A stretch of 64,000 bases of DNA from Paralysiella testudinis (lineage in GTDB: Bacteria; Pseudomonadota; Gammaproteobacteria; Burkholderiales; Neisseriaceae). The DNA lies in NCBI RefSeq assembly GCF_016894345.1, contig NZ_CP069798.1, positions 2,501,385 through 2,565,384 on the forward strand, written 5' to 3'. A model generated the notes under the pieces. It searched no databases. It saw nothing but the letters and a program-made list of their open reading frames with translations, and had not been told where the DNA came from. Shown here one piece after another: positions 8,768 to 16,810 of the stretch (within the stretch, counting starts at the first letter, position 1; each line of letters begins with the position of its first letter). A program made the translations under genes and the position numbers.

Positions 8768-9868
8768 TTAATCAAATTGTTTTTGGCCGTTGCGCACAAA
8801 AGGCAGCTTCAGCACGCGCACATCGGTGAGGGTGCCGCGAATGTCCACTTGCGCCACGGCTTCGGTGGCTTTGGGCACGCGGGCGATGGCGATGGATTGC
8901 TTGAGGCTGGGCGAAAAGGTGCCGCTGGTAATCACGCCGGTGCCCACGCCCGGAATCACCACTTCCATGCCTTCGCGCAACACGCCGCGGCTTTCCAGCA
9001 GCAAGCCCACTTGTTTTACCGCCACACCGTCGGCTTTTTGCTGCACCAGTGCGGCACGGCCGATAAAGTCGCGGCCTTCGTCTTTAAAGTCTACCGTCCA
9101 CGCCATGCCGGCTTCCAGCGGGGAAATGTCGTCGTCCATATCGTGGCCGTACAAATTCATGCCCGCTTCCATGCGCAAGGTGTCGCGCGCACCCAAACCG
9201 GTGGGCAACACGCCCGCGGCCTGCAATTGCCGGAAAAACGCTTCGGCTTGGTCACCGGGCAAAATCACTTCTACGCCGTCTTCGCCGGTGTAGCCGGTGC
9301 GCGCCACAAACCAGTCGCCGCCGCGATCGGAGCCTTGAAACACTTTAAGCTCGTCAAGTGTGTCTGCCCAATCGGTTTTCACTTGCTTTAATTTGGCAAT
9401 CGCCTGCGGGCCTTGCACCGCCAGCATGGCCAAGTCGTAGCGCGGGGTGATGCTTACGCCGAATTCGGCACCGATTTTATTAAACTGCGCCAAGTCTTTA
9501 TCGCGGGTGGCGGCATTGGACACAATGCGGTAGGCGGTTTCGGCTTCGTTCATGCGGTAAACAATCAAGTCGTCCATCACGCCGCCCGCTTCGTTGAGCA
9601 TGGGCGAATACAGCGCTTTGCCCACAAAGCCCAGCTTGGCCACATCGTTGGCCAGCAGCTTTTGCAGCCAAGCGCGGGCGTTGTCGCCCACCACATCGCT
9701 CACCAGCATGTGCGATACATCGAACATACCGGCATCGGTGCGCACCGCTTCGTGTTCTTTAATTTGGGAGCCGTAATGAATCGGCAGATTCCAGCCGGCA
9801 AAGTCAACCATTTTGCCGCCGGCGGCCACATGGGCCGGATAGAATGGGGTGTGTTTGGGTTCGGTCAT
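8768..9868 (-). CDS. gcvT: Glycine cleavage system T protein (aminomethyltransferase)
   Basis: A 366-residue T-protein that transfers the methylene group from GcvH to tetrahydrofolate, releasing ammonia. It shows [21 protein letters not shown] near the start, [44 protein letters not shown] and a C-terminal barrel domain. The ATG at 9868 has GGAGA at proper spacing. It is the first gene of the gcvT-gcvH unit and lies behind a tandem glycine riboswitch, so glycine should raise its expression. Confidence 0.97.
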   Translation of the reverse strand: MTEPKHTPFYPAHVAAGGKMVDFAGWNLPIHYGSQIKEHEAVRTDAGMFDVSHMLVSDVVGDNARAWLQKLLANDVAKLGFVGKALYSPMLNEAGGVMDDLIVYRMNEAETAYRIVSNAATRDKDLAQFNKIGAEFGVSITPRYDLAMLAVQGPQAIAKLKQVKTDWADTLDELKVFQGSDRGGDWFVARTGYTGEDGVEVILPGDQAEAFFRQLQAAGVLPTGLGARDTLRMEAGMNLYGHDMDDDISPLEAGMAWTVDFKDEGRDFIGRAALVQQKADGVAVKQVGLLLESRGVLREGMEVVIPGVGTGVITSGTFSPSLKQSIAIARVPKATEAVAQVDIRGTLTDVRVLKLPFVRNGQKQFD

Positions 9869-9897
9869 GCTCAGTTTCTCCTGTGAATAATAGAGCC

Positions 9898-9948
9898 GGT
9901 GTCTGGGTTCGGGCCGTGCTGAATACACGGCCTCAAAACCCAAACACC
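9898..9948 (-). promoter_or_regulatory. Long hairpin, likely riboswitch expression platform
   Basis: On the minus strand GGTGTTTGGGTT pairs with AACCCAGACACC, enclosing a second stem GGCCGTG/CACGGCC. It lies between the second glycine aptamer and the gcvT ribosome-binding site. No T-run follows, so translational control or RNA processing fits better than termination, but this is inference. Confidence 0.6.
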
Positions 9949-9951
9949 CGA

Positions 9952-10266
9952 CCCTATCTGTCCTGAAACCTGAGATTTTCGGATTTAAGGCTGCCTGAAA
10001 GCAGTCTTAAAATATGCCAAGCCCAAAAACTAAGCCACGCAAGCGCTTAAAACAAACCTGCGCTTGCGGTTATTTTGTGGCTGGATATGATTTCCTTCTC
10101 CCCTTCGGTGGGCGCGTACTCAGCGCCACTCTCCAGATGTATTGCCGCAGCAGCCAGTCCAATAATGAATGGCCGCTGCGCTTTGCAGTCCTTGATACCT
10201 GAGCGATTTAAGGGTTTCTGCGCCTTCGGTGTTGCGCCAAACAAAATCCGGCGCAAGCTCTCCTGC
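9952..10266 (-). ncRNA. Tandem glycine riboswitch upstream of gcvT
   Basis: Read on the minus strand, aptamer 1 has GCAGGAGAG (10258-10266), CACCGAAGGCGCAG (10219-10232) and CGCTCAGGTATCAAGGACTGC-type closure (10185-10205, key CTCAGG and GGACTG). Aptamer 2 has CTGGAGAGTGGCGC (10123-10136), CCCACCGAAGGGGAGAAGG (10094-10112) and ATCTCAGG...GGACAGAT (9952-9976). These are the conserved glycine-aptamer blocks in the right order, twice. Aptamer 2 is unusual: about 115 bases separate CCGAAGGGG from CTCAGG, containing a hairpin (CGCAAGCGC near 10060 with GCGCTTGCG) and one uptake word. Confidence 0.9.
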
Positions 10267-10527
10267 AATGAGGCGGATTATCGCCGACTGTTGCCACGGC
10301 GGCAAGCCTTTATCTGCGCCTAAGCTGCGTTGCCATTTTGGTCATTCATTCAGCAAAAAATAACCAGAATATAACCATACTCTAGAATAAAGCAAAAATT
10401 TATGTCAAAATAGCCGACCATTTTAGCAGTTCAATGCCCAAGCCAAACTCCAAAACAGCAGCCTAATCACGGCTCTGGGCGCGGCGATGGCGCCACACCA
10501 ACAAAAAAATAAGAAACAAGGATTATC

Positions 10528-11010
10528 ATGTCATTGAGTTTTTTGGATAAAACCGATTTAAAAATTTTGCAGGTATTGCAGGAAAACGGCCGCCTCACCA
10601 ATGTAGAATTATCCGAACGTGTGGCCTTGTCGCCCTCGCCCTGTTTGCGCCGCCTCAAACAATTGGAAGACGCCGGCATTATCCGCCGCTATGCCGCGCT
10701 GTTGGAGCCAGCGAATGTGGCTTTGGGCTTGCAGGCCTTTATCCGCGTGTCGGTAGACAAAAGCAATCATTCACGCGAAGAATTTGCCCAGGTGGTGCAC
10801 CAATGGCCGCAGGTGCTCAGCTGCTTTGCCCTCACCGGCGAAACCGATTATATGCTGCACGCTTTTTTTGCCGATATGAACGCGTTTTCCGGCTTTGTGC
10901 TCGACATCTTGCTGGCACATCCGGGCGTGCAAGACGCCAAATCCAGCTTTGTGTTAAAAGAAATCAAAAACACCACTGCCCTGCCGCTGGATCATTTGCA
11001 AGCCGAATAA
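10528..11010 (+). CDS. Lrp/AsnC family transcriptional regulator
   Basis: A 160-residue regulator of the feast/famine family. An N-terminal winged helix-turn-helix (LDKTDLKILQVLQENGRLTN, then LSPSPCLRRLKQLEDAGII) is followed by the ligand-binding RAM domain with VLSCFALTGETDYMLHAF. It senses amino acids and controls their metabolism; target genes cannot be inferred. AAGGA precedes the ATG. It is divergent from the glycine riboswitch and gcvT, so regulation of gcvT is conceivable, without direct evidence. A terminator follows at 11019. Confidence 0.93.
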   Translation: MSLSFLDKTDLKILQVLQENGRLTNVELSERVALSPSPCLRRLKQLEDAGIIRRYAALLEPANVALGLQAFIRVSVDKSNHSREEFAQVVHQWPQVLSCFALTGETDYMLHAFFADMNAFSGFVLDILLAHPGVQDAKSSFVLKEIKNTTALPLDHLQAE

Positions 11011-11018
11011 ATCCGATC

Positions 11019-11049
11019 ACCGCCTATGATTATCTTGGGCGGTTTTTTA
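11019..11049 (+). terminator. Terminator after the lrp-type gene
   Basis: ACCGCC pairs with GGCGGT and is followed by TTTTTT. The stem is short with a loop of about 12 bases. Confidence 0.75.
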
Positions 11050-11100
11050 TCAACTGCCGTTCAGGCAGCCTTATTAAGACAATATTAAAGCACACCCATC

Positions 11101-11676
11101 ATGTCCCAGCCCGTGCCATCCGACCAAACCTGCATCAATGCCACCCGCATCTGGCTGGAACAAGCCGTGATCGGGCTGAATCTGTGCCCATTTGCCAAAG
11201 CGCCCTACATCAAAAACCAGGTGCGTTTTGCCGTCAGCCATGCCCGCCATCTGGATAGCTTTTTGGAAACACTGGATCAGGAATTGCAGCTTTTGGCCGC
11301 CAGCGATGCCAACGAAATCGAAACCACATTGCTGATTGAGCCCATGCTGTTTGCCGATTTTTTACTGTTTAACGACATGTTGGACTTGGCCGAAGCCGCC
11401 GTGCACGACAATAATCTGGACGGCATTATTCAAATCGCTCCGTTTCACCCGCAATTCCAATTTGCCGACACCGCCGCCGATGATATGGGCAACCACACCA
11501 ACCGCAGCCCCTACCCCACGCTGCATTTAATCCGCGAAGACAGCATTGCCAAGGCCACCGCCGCCATTGCCGACCCTGCTGTTATTTTCGAGCACAATAT
11601 CGCCTTATTGCACCAAATGGGGCGCCAAGGTTGGGAAGCACTGGCCATCCCCACCGATCCCAGGCTGCCTGAATGA
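11101..11676 (+). CDS. DUF1415 family protein
   Basis: A 191-residue protein matching the DUF1415 family along its whole length: an N-terminal ATRIWLEQAVIGLNLCPFAK-like segment with a conserved Cys-Pro-Phe, TLLIEPMLFADFLLFNDML, IIQIAPFHPQFQFADT, and NRSPYPTLHLIRE near the end. No function is established. No signal peptide or membrane segment is visible, so it is probably cytoplasmic. Its stop overlaps the start of the YbaN-type gene (ATGA), and this junction falls on an uptake word. Confidence 0.88.
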   Translation: MSQPVPSDQTCINATRIWLEQAVIGLNLCPFAKAPYIKNQVRFAVSHARHLDSFLETLDQELQLLAASDANEIETTLLIEPMLFADFLLFNDMLDLAEAAVHDNNLDGIIQIAPFHPQFQFADTAADDMGNHTNRSPYPTLHLIREDSIAKATAAIADPAVIFEHNIALLHQMGRQGWEALAIPTDPRLPE

Positions 11677-12041
11677 ACCACGCTTGGCGGCTGTTGCTGC
11701 TGGCTATTGGCGTATGTTCTCTGGCGCTGGGCATTGCCGGTATTTTTCTGCCCGTTCTGCCCACCACCCCGTTTGTGCTGCTGGCCGCCGCCTGCGCCGC
11801 CAAGGCTTCGCCGCGTTTTCACCGCTGGCTGCATCAACACACCACCTTCGGCCCAATGGTGCGCAATTGGGAACAAAAACGCGCCATACCGCGCAAGGCC
11901 AAATGGCTGTCTAGCGGCATGATGGCGGCATCGGTATTGCTGCTGCTGTGGCGGCTGCCGCAATACCCGTGGCTGATTGCCGCCGTGGCGGTGGTGTGCC
12001 TCAGCGTTGCCGTTTGGTTGTGGCGGCTGCCGGATGCTTGA
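11673..12041 (+). CDS. YbaN/DUF454 family membrane protein
   Basis: A 122-residue protein with the family's LGIAGIFLPVLPTTPFVLLAA motif in the first half and two or more further membrane segments at the C-terminus (ASVLLLLWRLP, AAVAVVCLSVAVWLWRLP). Role unknown; inner membrane by prediction. It overlaps the DUF1415 gene by 4 bases and is probably translationally coupled to it. Confidence 0.88.
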   Translation: MNHAWRLLLLAIGVCSLALGIAGIFLPVLPTTPFVLLAAACAAKASPRFHRWLHQHTTFGPMVRNWEQKRAIPRKAKWLSSGMMAASVLLLLWRLPQYPWLIAAVAVVCLSVAVWLWRLPDA

Positions 12042-12103
12042 TGCACTGCGTTAAGGCAGATTGATTTTCTGAACCATGTTAAGCAACGGCACCAACGAAC
12101 AAT

Positions 12104-12158
12104 AAGGCTGCCTGAAACGAAGGCTTCTGCGCAGCCAAAACTTTCAGGCAGCCTTTAA
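12104..12158. terminator. Inverted DUS pair terminator in a gene-free gap
   Basis: AAGGCTGCCTGAAA and TTTCAGGCAGCCTTT form a stem, and inside it GGCTTCTGCGCAGCC forms a second one. It lies 63 bp after the YbaN-type gene. The rest of 12042-12344 shows no gene or clear promoter. Confidence 0.75.
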
Positions 12159-12344
12159 TCGTGCAATCACTCTAATCATACCGGTTTTAACTGGCGCTTA
12201 CTTTTCTTTTCCATTAAAATCAGCCATTGCTTTAAGGTCTGTACCCAGGGTTATTTCAAACCCAAATACTGAATCAACCAAGCCACTCTGGCCGGTTACA
12301 TCCAGCAATATGTGCCAGCACCCATCAAAAACGAAGGAAAATCA

Positions 12345-13751
12345 ATGCGCACCCCAGCAGTATTTTCGGCCTTGCTGTTCTTGTTTCTGCCCACACTGGC
12401 CTTGGCTGCCGACCCCAATGCCAACGACTTAAGCCTGCTGTGGGGCTTGCCCTTTGCCTTGATTTTACTCTCCATTGCCTTATGCCCTTTGTTGATGGGC
12501 CATATTTGGCACCACCATTTCGGCAAAATCACCGCTTTTTGGACCGTATTGTTTTTGCTGCCCTACACCATTGCTTTTGGCTTGGAGGCCAGCGTCCACA
12601 CCGTGGCACATGCGCTGATTGAAGAATACATTCCGTTTATTTTATTGCTGCTGGCACTGTACACCATTTCCGGTGGCATTCTGGTGTGGGGCAATTTGCA
12701 CGGCAGCCCCAAAACCAACACCATTTTGCTGGCCATCGGCACCGCCTTGGCTTCGATTATGGGCACCACCGGCGCGGCCATGTTGTTAATCCGCCCCTTG
12801 CTCAAAGCCAACGACAACCGCAAGCACAAAGTGCATGTGGTGGTGTTTTTTATTTTTCTGGTCGCCAATATCGGTGGCGGCCTCACCCCTTTGGGCGACC
12901 CGCCACTGTTTCTGGGTTTCTTGAAAGGCGTAAGCTTTGGCTGGACTTTGCAACATATGCTGTTGCCGGTGCTGATTAGTGCGGTGATTTTGCTCGTGCT
13001 GTTTTATCTGTTGGACAGCTTTTTATACAAACAAGAAGACGAAATCCTGCCGTACGACCCCACGCCCGATTCCAAACTCAAAATCTACGGTAAATTCAAC
13101 TTTATCCTGCTGGGCGGCGTGGTGGCCAGTGTGTTGATGTCGGGCATTTGGCAATCTGAAATCCGCTTTTATGTTTTGGGCAATCTGGTTTATTTACAAA
13201 CCGTTGTGCGTGATGTATTGCTAATTGCGCTGGCACTGCTGTCGCTCAAGCTCACCCCCAAGCAAGTGCGTGCGGGCAATGAATTCAACTGGGATCCGAT
13301 GCTGGAAGTGGGCAAATTGTTTTTGGGCATTTTTATCACCATCAGCCCGGTAATCGCCATTCTGAAAGCCGGTGAAGCCGGCCACTTCAAAGCATTGATT
13401 CAATTGGTACACGATACCGAAGGCCAGCCCATCAATGCCATGTACTTCTGGATGACCGGCATGCTGTCGGCCTTCTTGGACAACGCGCCCACCTATCTGG
13501 TGTTTTTCAATATGGCTGGCGGCGACCCGCATGTACTGATGACCGGCATGCAAAATACCTTGCTGGCCGTGTCGATGGGCTCGGTGTTTATGGGTGCTTT
13601 AAGCTATATCGGCAATGCGCCTAACTTTATGGTGAAATCCATTGCCGAGCAGCGCCGCGTGAAAATGCCCAGTTTCTTCGGTTATATGGCGTGGTCGTTT
13701 GGGATTTTGGCACCGCTGTTTATGCTGCATACACTGATTTTCTTCTGGTAA
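12345..13751 (+). CDS. nhaD: Sodium:proton antiporter, NhaD type
   Basis: A 468-residue membrane protein of the ion transporter superfamily that includes NhaD and CitM/ArsB. It begins with a signal-like segment ending LALAADPN and has about 12 helices. Characteristic parts are ASIMGTTGAAMLLIRPLL, ANIGGGLTPLGDPPLFLGFL (helix-breaking motif), MTGMLSAFLDNAPTYLVFF and GALSYIGNAPNFMVKSIAE. It exports Na+ in exchange for protons. The ATG at 12345 follows AAGGA; an upstream ATG at 12312 lacks a good site. Confidence 0.85.
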   Translation: MRTPAVFSALLFLFLPTLALAADPNANDLSLLWGLPFALILLSIALCPLLMGHIWHHHFGKITAFWTVLFLLPYTIAFGLEASVHTVAHALIEEYIPFILLLLALYTISGGILVWGNLHGSPKTNTILLAIGTALASIMGTTGAAMLLIRPLLKANDNRKHKVHVVVFFIFLVANIGGGLTPLGDPPLFLGFLKGVSFGWTLQHMLLPVLISAVILLVLFYLLDSFLYKQEDEILPYDPTPDSKLKIYGKFNFILLGGVVASVLMSGIWQSEIRFYVLGNLVYLQTVVRDVLLIALALLSLKLTPKQVRAGNEFNWDPMLEVGKLFLGIFITISPVIAILKAGEAGHFKALIQLVHDTEGQPINAMYFWMTGMLSAFLDNAPTYLVFFNMAGGDPHVLMTGMQNTLLAVSMGSVFMGALSYIGNAPNFMVKSIAEQRRVKMPSFFGYMAWSFGILAPLFMLHTLIFFW

Positions 13752-13805
13752 AATCCGCCAACTTGGCAACATTATTGATGTTTTAATTTTTTCAGGCAGC
13801 CTTTT

Positions 13806-14070
13806 GGGGCTGTTTACATTTCATCCGCGAGCCAGATTTTGAGCAGAAAAGTTCGCAGTCAAGGCGAAAAGCACAGCAAGGTTGAACACCTTGCGCGCAT
13901 TTTCAACGCAGAAGGCGGGCTTTTAAGCCAAAATATATAGTGAAGAAAATAAATAAATCATACGAGGCGGCAAGCCGCAGACAGTACACCTAGTACGGCA
14001 AGGCGAGCCAACGCTGTAGGATTATTTTAGTTTCTTTGCTGTGGGCACGCTATGAAATGTGGGCAGACCT
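13806..14070. repeat. Family A element copy 2, interrupted by a family B element
   Basis: The ends (GGGGCTGTTTACATTT... and ...GAAATGTGGGCAGACCT) and the interior match the element at 443-607 in reverse orientation. After AAGCCAAAATA the match stops and resumes about 107 bp later at GGGCACGC, because a family B element has inserted. The outer ends have drifted from the perfect repeat of copy 1. Confidence 0.75.
13935..14042. repeat. Family B element nested in family A copy 2
   Basis: About 107 bp with inverted ends (TATAGTGAAGAAAATAAAT and TTTAGTTTCTTTGCTGTG) and the core GCAAGCCGCAGACAGTACACC...GTACGGCAAGG, in parts. The core also occurs at 47612-47711 and, modified, in the family C elements. 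A TA repeat at the left edge suggests a TA target. Confidence 0.7.
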
Positions 14071-14097
14071 AAAGGCTGCCTGAATATTTGGAACCCC

Positions 14098-14802
14098 ATG
14101 CAACTACTTAAATACCTGCAAGCCCAAGGCTTGGGCAGCCGCAAACAATGCCAATGGCTAATTGAGCACAACTGCGTGGCCATCAACGGCCAGCTGCACA
14201 AGCAAGTCAAAGCCGAGATTGATCTCACCGCCGTGGCCACGCTGCACATCGATGGCGAGCCGGTGGTGGCGGTGCCGCTGCCCTATTTCTATATTCTGCT
14301 GCACAAACCGGTCGATTACGAAACCTCGCATAAGCCCAAAAGCTACCCCAGCGTATTCAGCCTGTTTCCCGACCACATGCGCAACATCGCCATGCAGGCC
14401 ATCGGCCGCTTGGACGCCGACACCACCGGCGTGTTGCTGATCACCAACGACGGCCAGTTCAACCACCGCATGACCTCGCCCAAACACAAAGTGGCCAAGT
14501 TATATCAGGTGGGCTTAAAACACGCCGCCGATGCCGATTTGTGCACACAACTGTGCAATGGCGTGCTGCTGCACGACGACAACGAAACCGTACACGCTGC
14601 CGCCGCCGAGCTGGCCGACCACCACACCCTGCTGCTCACCATTACCGAAGGCAAATACCATCAAGTCAAACGCATGGTGGCCGCCGCCGGCAACCGTGTA
14701 GAAAGCCTGCACCGCCTGCGCTTTGGTACATGGGAATGCGCTGACTTGGCGCCCGGCCAATGGCATTTTATCCAACCCGATCACACCACCGCCACACCAT
14801 GA
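14098..14802 (+). CDS. rsuA: Pseudouridine synthase, RsuA/RluB/E/F family
   Basis: A 234-residue enzyme with an N-terminal S4 RNA-binding domain (LLKYLQAQGLGSRKQCQWLI) and a catalytic domain whose motif GRLDADTTGVLLITNDG contains the catalytic aspartate; KLYQVGL and EGKYHQVKRMVAA follow. The size and order fit RsuA, which modifies U516 of 16S rRNA, but RluE/F-type specificity is possible. The ATG at 14098 is the likely start. Its stop overlaps the start of the next gene (ATGA). Confidence 0.85.
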   Translation: MQLLKYLQAQGLGSRKQCQWLIEHNCVAINGQLHKQVKAEIDLTAVATLHIDGEPVVAVPLPYFYILLHKPVDYETSHKPKSYPSVFSLFPDHMRNIAMQAIGRLDADTTGVLLITNDGQFNHRMTSPKHKVAKLYQVGLKHAADADLCTQLCNGVLLHDDNETVHAAAAELADHHTLLLTITEGKYHQVKRMVAAAGNRVESLHRLRFGTWECADLAPGQWHFIQPDHTTATP

Positions 14803-15443
14803 ACACCACCGACATCATCAACATCATCGGCACCGCCGCCTTTGCCATTTCCGGCTATTTGGTCGGCTTTCGCAAGCGCTTGGATATTTTGGGCGTGGTA
14901 ATTGTGGCGCTGCTCACCGCCGTGGGCGGCGGCATGATCCGCGATGTGCTGGTGGGGCAAATTCCACAGGTATTCACTCACAACACCGCCTTAATCGTGA
15001 TTTTCATCACCCTATTTACCGCCTGGCTGCTGCGCTTGCACACCCGCCAGCGGCGGGCATTGGCCACCTTGTTTATTGTGGCCGATGCCATTGGCTTGGC
15101 GGCGTTTAGCATTACCGGTGCCCAAGTGGGGCTGGGGCTGGATTTAAATGTCTTCGGCGTGATTACGCTGGGTTTTGTCACCGCCGTGGGCGGCGGCATT
15201 GTGCGCGATATGCTGGTAAACGATGTGCCGATTATTCTGCGCAAAGATTTTTACGGCAGCATTGCCATCTTGATTGGTGCGGGGCTGTATCTGCTCGACC
15301 GGCTGGGCTGGGCCAACGCATTCACCCTTAATTTGCTGTTCGGCCTTGGCCTGGCCACCCGCCTGCTGGTGCACCGCTGGGGCTTGGGCTTACCCGGCTT
15401 TCAAAATCATGGCCATGGCACCGATTCAAATATACCCGATTAG
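14799..15443 (+). CDS. TRIC cation channel / YicG (UPF0126) family protein
   Basis: A 214-residue membrane protein made of two repeated halves. Each half has a glycine-rich motif: ALLTAVGGGMIRDVLVG (about residues 37-53) and GFVTAVGGGIVRDMLVN (about 125-141). This internal duplication defines the bacterial TRIC/UPF0126 family, which forms small cation channels. It overlaps the pseudouridine synthase gene by 4 bases, and its TAG stop overlaps an uptake word. Confidence 0.9.
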   Translation: MNTTDIINIIGTAAFAISGYLVGFRKRLDILGVVIVALLTAVGGGMIRDVLVGQIPQVFTHNTALIVIFITLFTAWLLRLHTRQRRALATLFIVADAIGLAAFSITGAQVGLGLDLNVFGVITLGFVTAVGGGIVRDMLVNDVPIILRKDFYGSIAILIGAGLYLLDRLGWANAFTLNLLFGLGLATRLLVHRWGLGLPGFQNHGHGTDSNIPD

Positions 15444-15470
15444 GCTGCCTGAAACAGCCAGCCTGATCCG

Positions 15471-16151
15471 CTACACATAACGGCCAAACCACACCACTTT
15501 GCCAATCATCTGCACACCGTTTTCGGCCTGCTGCAGATCCACCTCAAAGCTCGGATAAGCCTCATTGGCCGAAATCACATTTACCCGCCCGCCCGGCATC
15601 AATTGCACGCGTTTTACCAGCAAATTGTCGTTGATGCGCAGCACATACAGGCCATCGCGCGGCGTGGTTTCAGCCAAGTTAATCAACAAAGTATCACCAT
15701 CGTTGAGCACCCCTTCCATTGAGTCGCCCTTCACCGAAATCACCGCCAACATGCCCCAATTACGCCCGGCAGCAATCGAAAGCCAGTCGCGCCGAAACGG
15801 CACCGCAAACACCGGCCGCTCATCACCCGCCAAACGGCCATGCCCGGCAGCAGCCTCAATATCGTAGCGCGGCACAAACACAAATTCTTCCGCATCCACC
15901 GCATTGCCCAAAGTGTCGTGCAACGTGGCTGCCACTTCTGCATGTGCAAACGGCTCGCCTTCACCGGTGAGCAGCCAATCAATACTACACCCCTTCAGCT
16001 GCTTGATTTTTCTAAGTGTTTCCGCCTTGGGCAAACCGCCTTCATGCCAAATACGGCTAAATCCGGCCAAGGTCATATCGATATCAGCGGCGATTTTGGC
16101 CTGCTTTTCATTCGGCCACAAAAAAGCCAGTCGTTGCTTAAACGTATCCAT
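15471..16151 (-). CDS. S24 (LexA/CI-type) transcriptional repressor
   Basis: A 226-residue regulator. The first 60 residues look like a helix-turn-helix (KQAKIAADIDMTLAGFSRIW, then PKAETLRKIKQLKGCSIDWLLTGEG). The C-terminal half is an S24 peptidase-like fold with the serine in VKGDSMEGVLNDGDTLLI and the lysine in GLYVLRINDNLLVKRVQ, as in phage CI and LexA. An Ala-Ala-Ala-Gly-His-Gly-like cleavage region (AAAGHG) lies between. AAGGAGGG precedes the ATG at 16151. It is divergent from a small exported protein, with palindromic operators between; no phage genes are near. Confidence 0.88.
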   Translation of the reverse strand: MDTFKQRLAFLWPNEKQAKIAADIDMTLAGFSRIWHEGGLPKAETLRKIKQLKGCSIDWLLTGEGEPFAHAEVAATLHDTLGNAVDAEEFVFVPRYDIEAAAGHGRLAGDERPVFAVPFRRDWLSIAAGRNWGMLAVISVKGDSMEGVLNDGDTLLINLAETTPRDGLYVLRINDNLLVKRVQLMPGGRVNVISANEAYPSFEVDLQQAENGVQMIGKVVWFGRYV

Positions 16152-16275
16152 TTGCCCTCCTTTGCTGTTTATCTTCTCCACCTTGTCCGATTTTCGCCAC
16201 AAGGCAAACAAGCCTTATTTTAACGGTATTGGCACAAAAAAGTAATAAAAAATTAAATAAAATATCAAATAACGC

Positions 16276-16304
16276 TTGATTACTTAGATATATCTAAGTA
16301 ATAT
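16276..16304 (+). promoter_or_regulatory. Promoter for the small exported protein
   Basis: TTGATT (16276-16281) and TAATAT (16299-16304) are separated by 17 bp. The spacer is almost entirely the palindrome at 16279-16302, so a bound repressor would block RNA polymerase. Confidence 0.6.
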
Positions 16305-16339
16305 CCAATAAAATCTAACTTAAATTAGATTTATCTAAT
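16279..16339. promoter_or_regulatory. Cluster of palindromic operators between divergent genes
   Basis: There are three dyads. A perfect 24-bp palindrome lies at 16279-16302, core TTAGATATATCTAA. A 22-bp dyad with one mismatched pair lies at 16311-16332 (AAATCTAA...TTAGATTT). A 16-bp dyad lies at 16324-16339 (ATTAGATTTATCTAAT). All use the half-site ATCTAA/TTAGAT. The arrangement resembles the operators of CI-type repressors, and the adjacent S24 protein is the obvious candidate to bind them. Confidence 0.8.
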
Positions 16340-16387
16340 AAATAAGCTTATTCACAACCAGCTATCCTATTCAAAGAGGAACCCATC

Positions 16388-16660
16388 ATGCGCCTGATAC
16401 AGCACAGCATGGCCTTTTTATTAGCCTTAAGCGCCAGCGCCGCTTTACTGTGGCAACCGGCACCACCTGCTGCTACCGCCGCCGTGCAAGTGCTCAGCTG
16501 CGCCCAATTGGGCAATCTGAGCTGGGCAGAAATGAATACGCAACAAAAACAATTTGCCGATGCTTGTGACAGGGCCGAAGCCAATCGCAACTGGGCCTTG
16601 GCCTACGGCAGCATGAATCCGCAAGACCTGGCCGCCGCCGTGGTGCATGACCCTTTATAG
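16388..16660 (+). CDS. Small exported protein of unknown function
   Basis: A 90-residue protein with a signal peptide (hydrophobic MAFLLALSASAALLW, then probable cleavage near TAAV). The mature 55-60 residues are polar and Ala/Asn-rich with two cysteines (LSCAQLG and ADACDRAEANRNW) that could form a disulfide. I do not recognise it. AGAGGAA precedes the ATG. It is divergent from the S24 repressor behind the operator cluster, so it is probably repressed by it. It could be a secreted effector or stress protein; nothing in the sequence decides this. Confidence 0.7.
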   Translation: MRLIQHSMAFLLALSASAALLWQPAPPAATAAVQVLSCAQLGNLSWAEMNTQQKQFADACDRAEANRNWALAYGSMNPQDLAAAVVHDPL

Positions 16661-16810
16661 CAGCCCGATAATACACAACACCATTAAGTTGAATACCATG
16701 GATAAAAACAGGCAGCCATTAAGGCTGCCTGAAACATCATGTCGTTGTGAATCCATCGCCGTTATGAATCAGTAGCCATTATGGCCATCGATAAATGGCG
16801 AGTACGGAAT

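Noticed and set aside
15471..16660. Prophage remnant
   Set aside because: Only a repressor and a small exported protein are present. Neighbours are housekeeping genes, and no integrase, attachment site or structural genes were seen.
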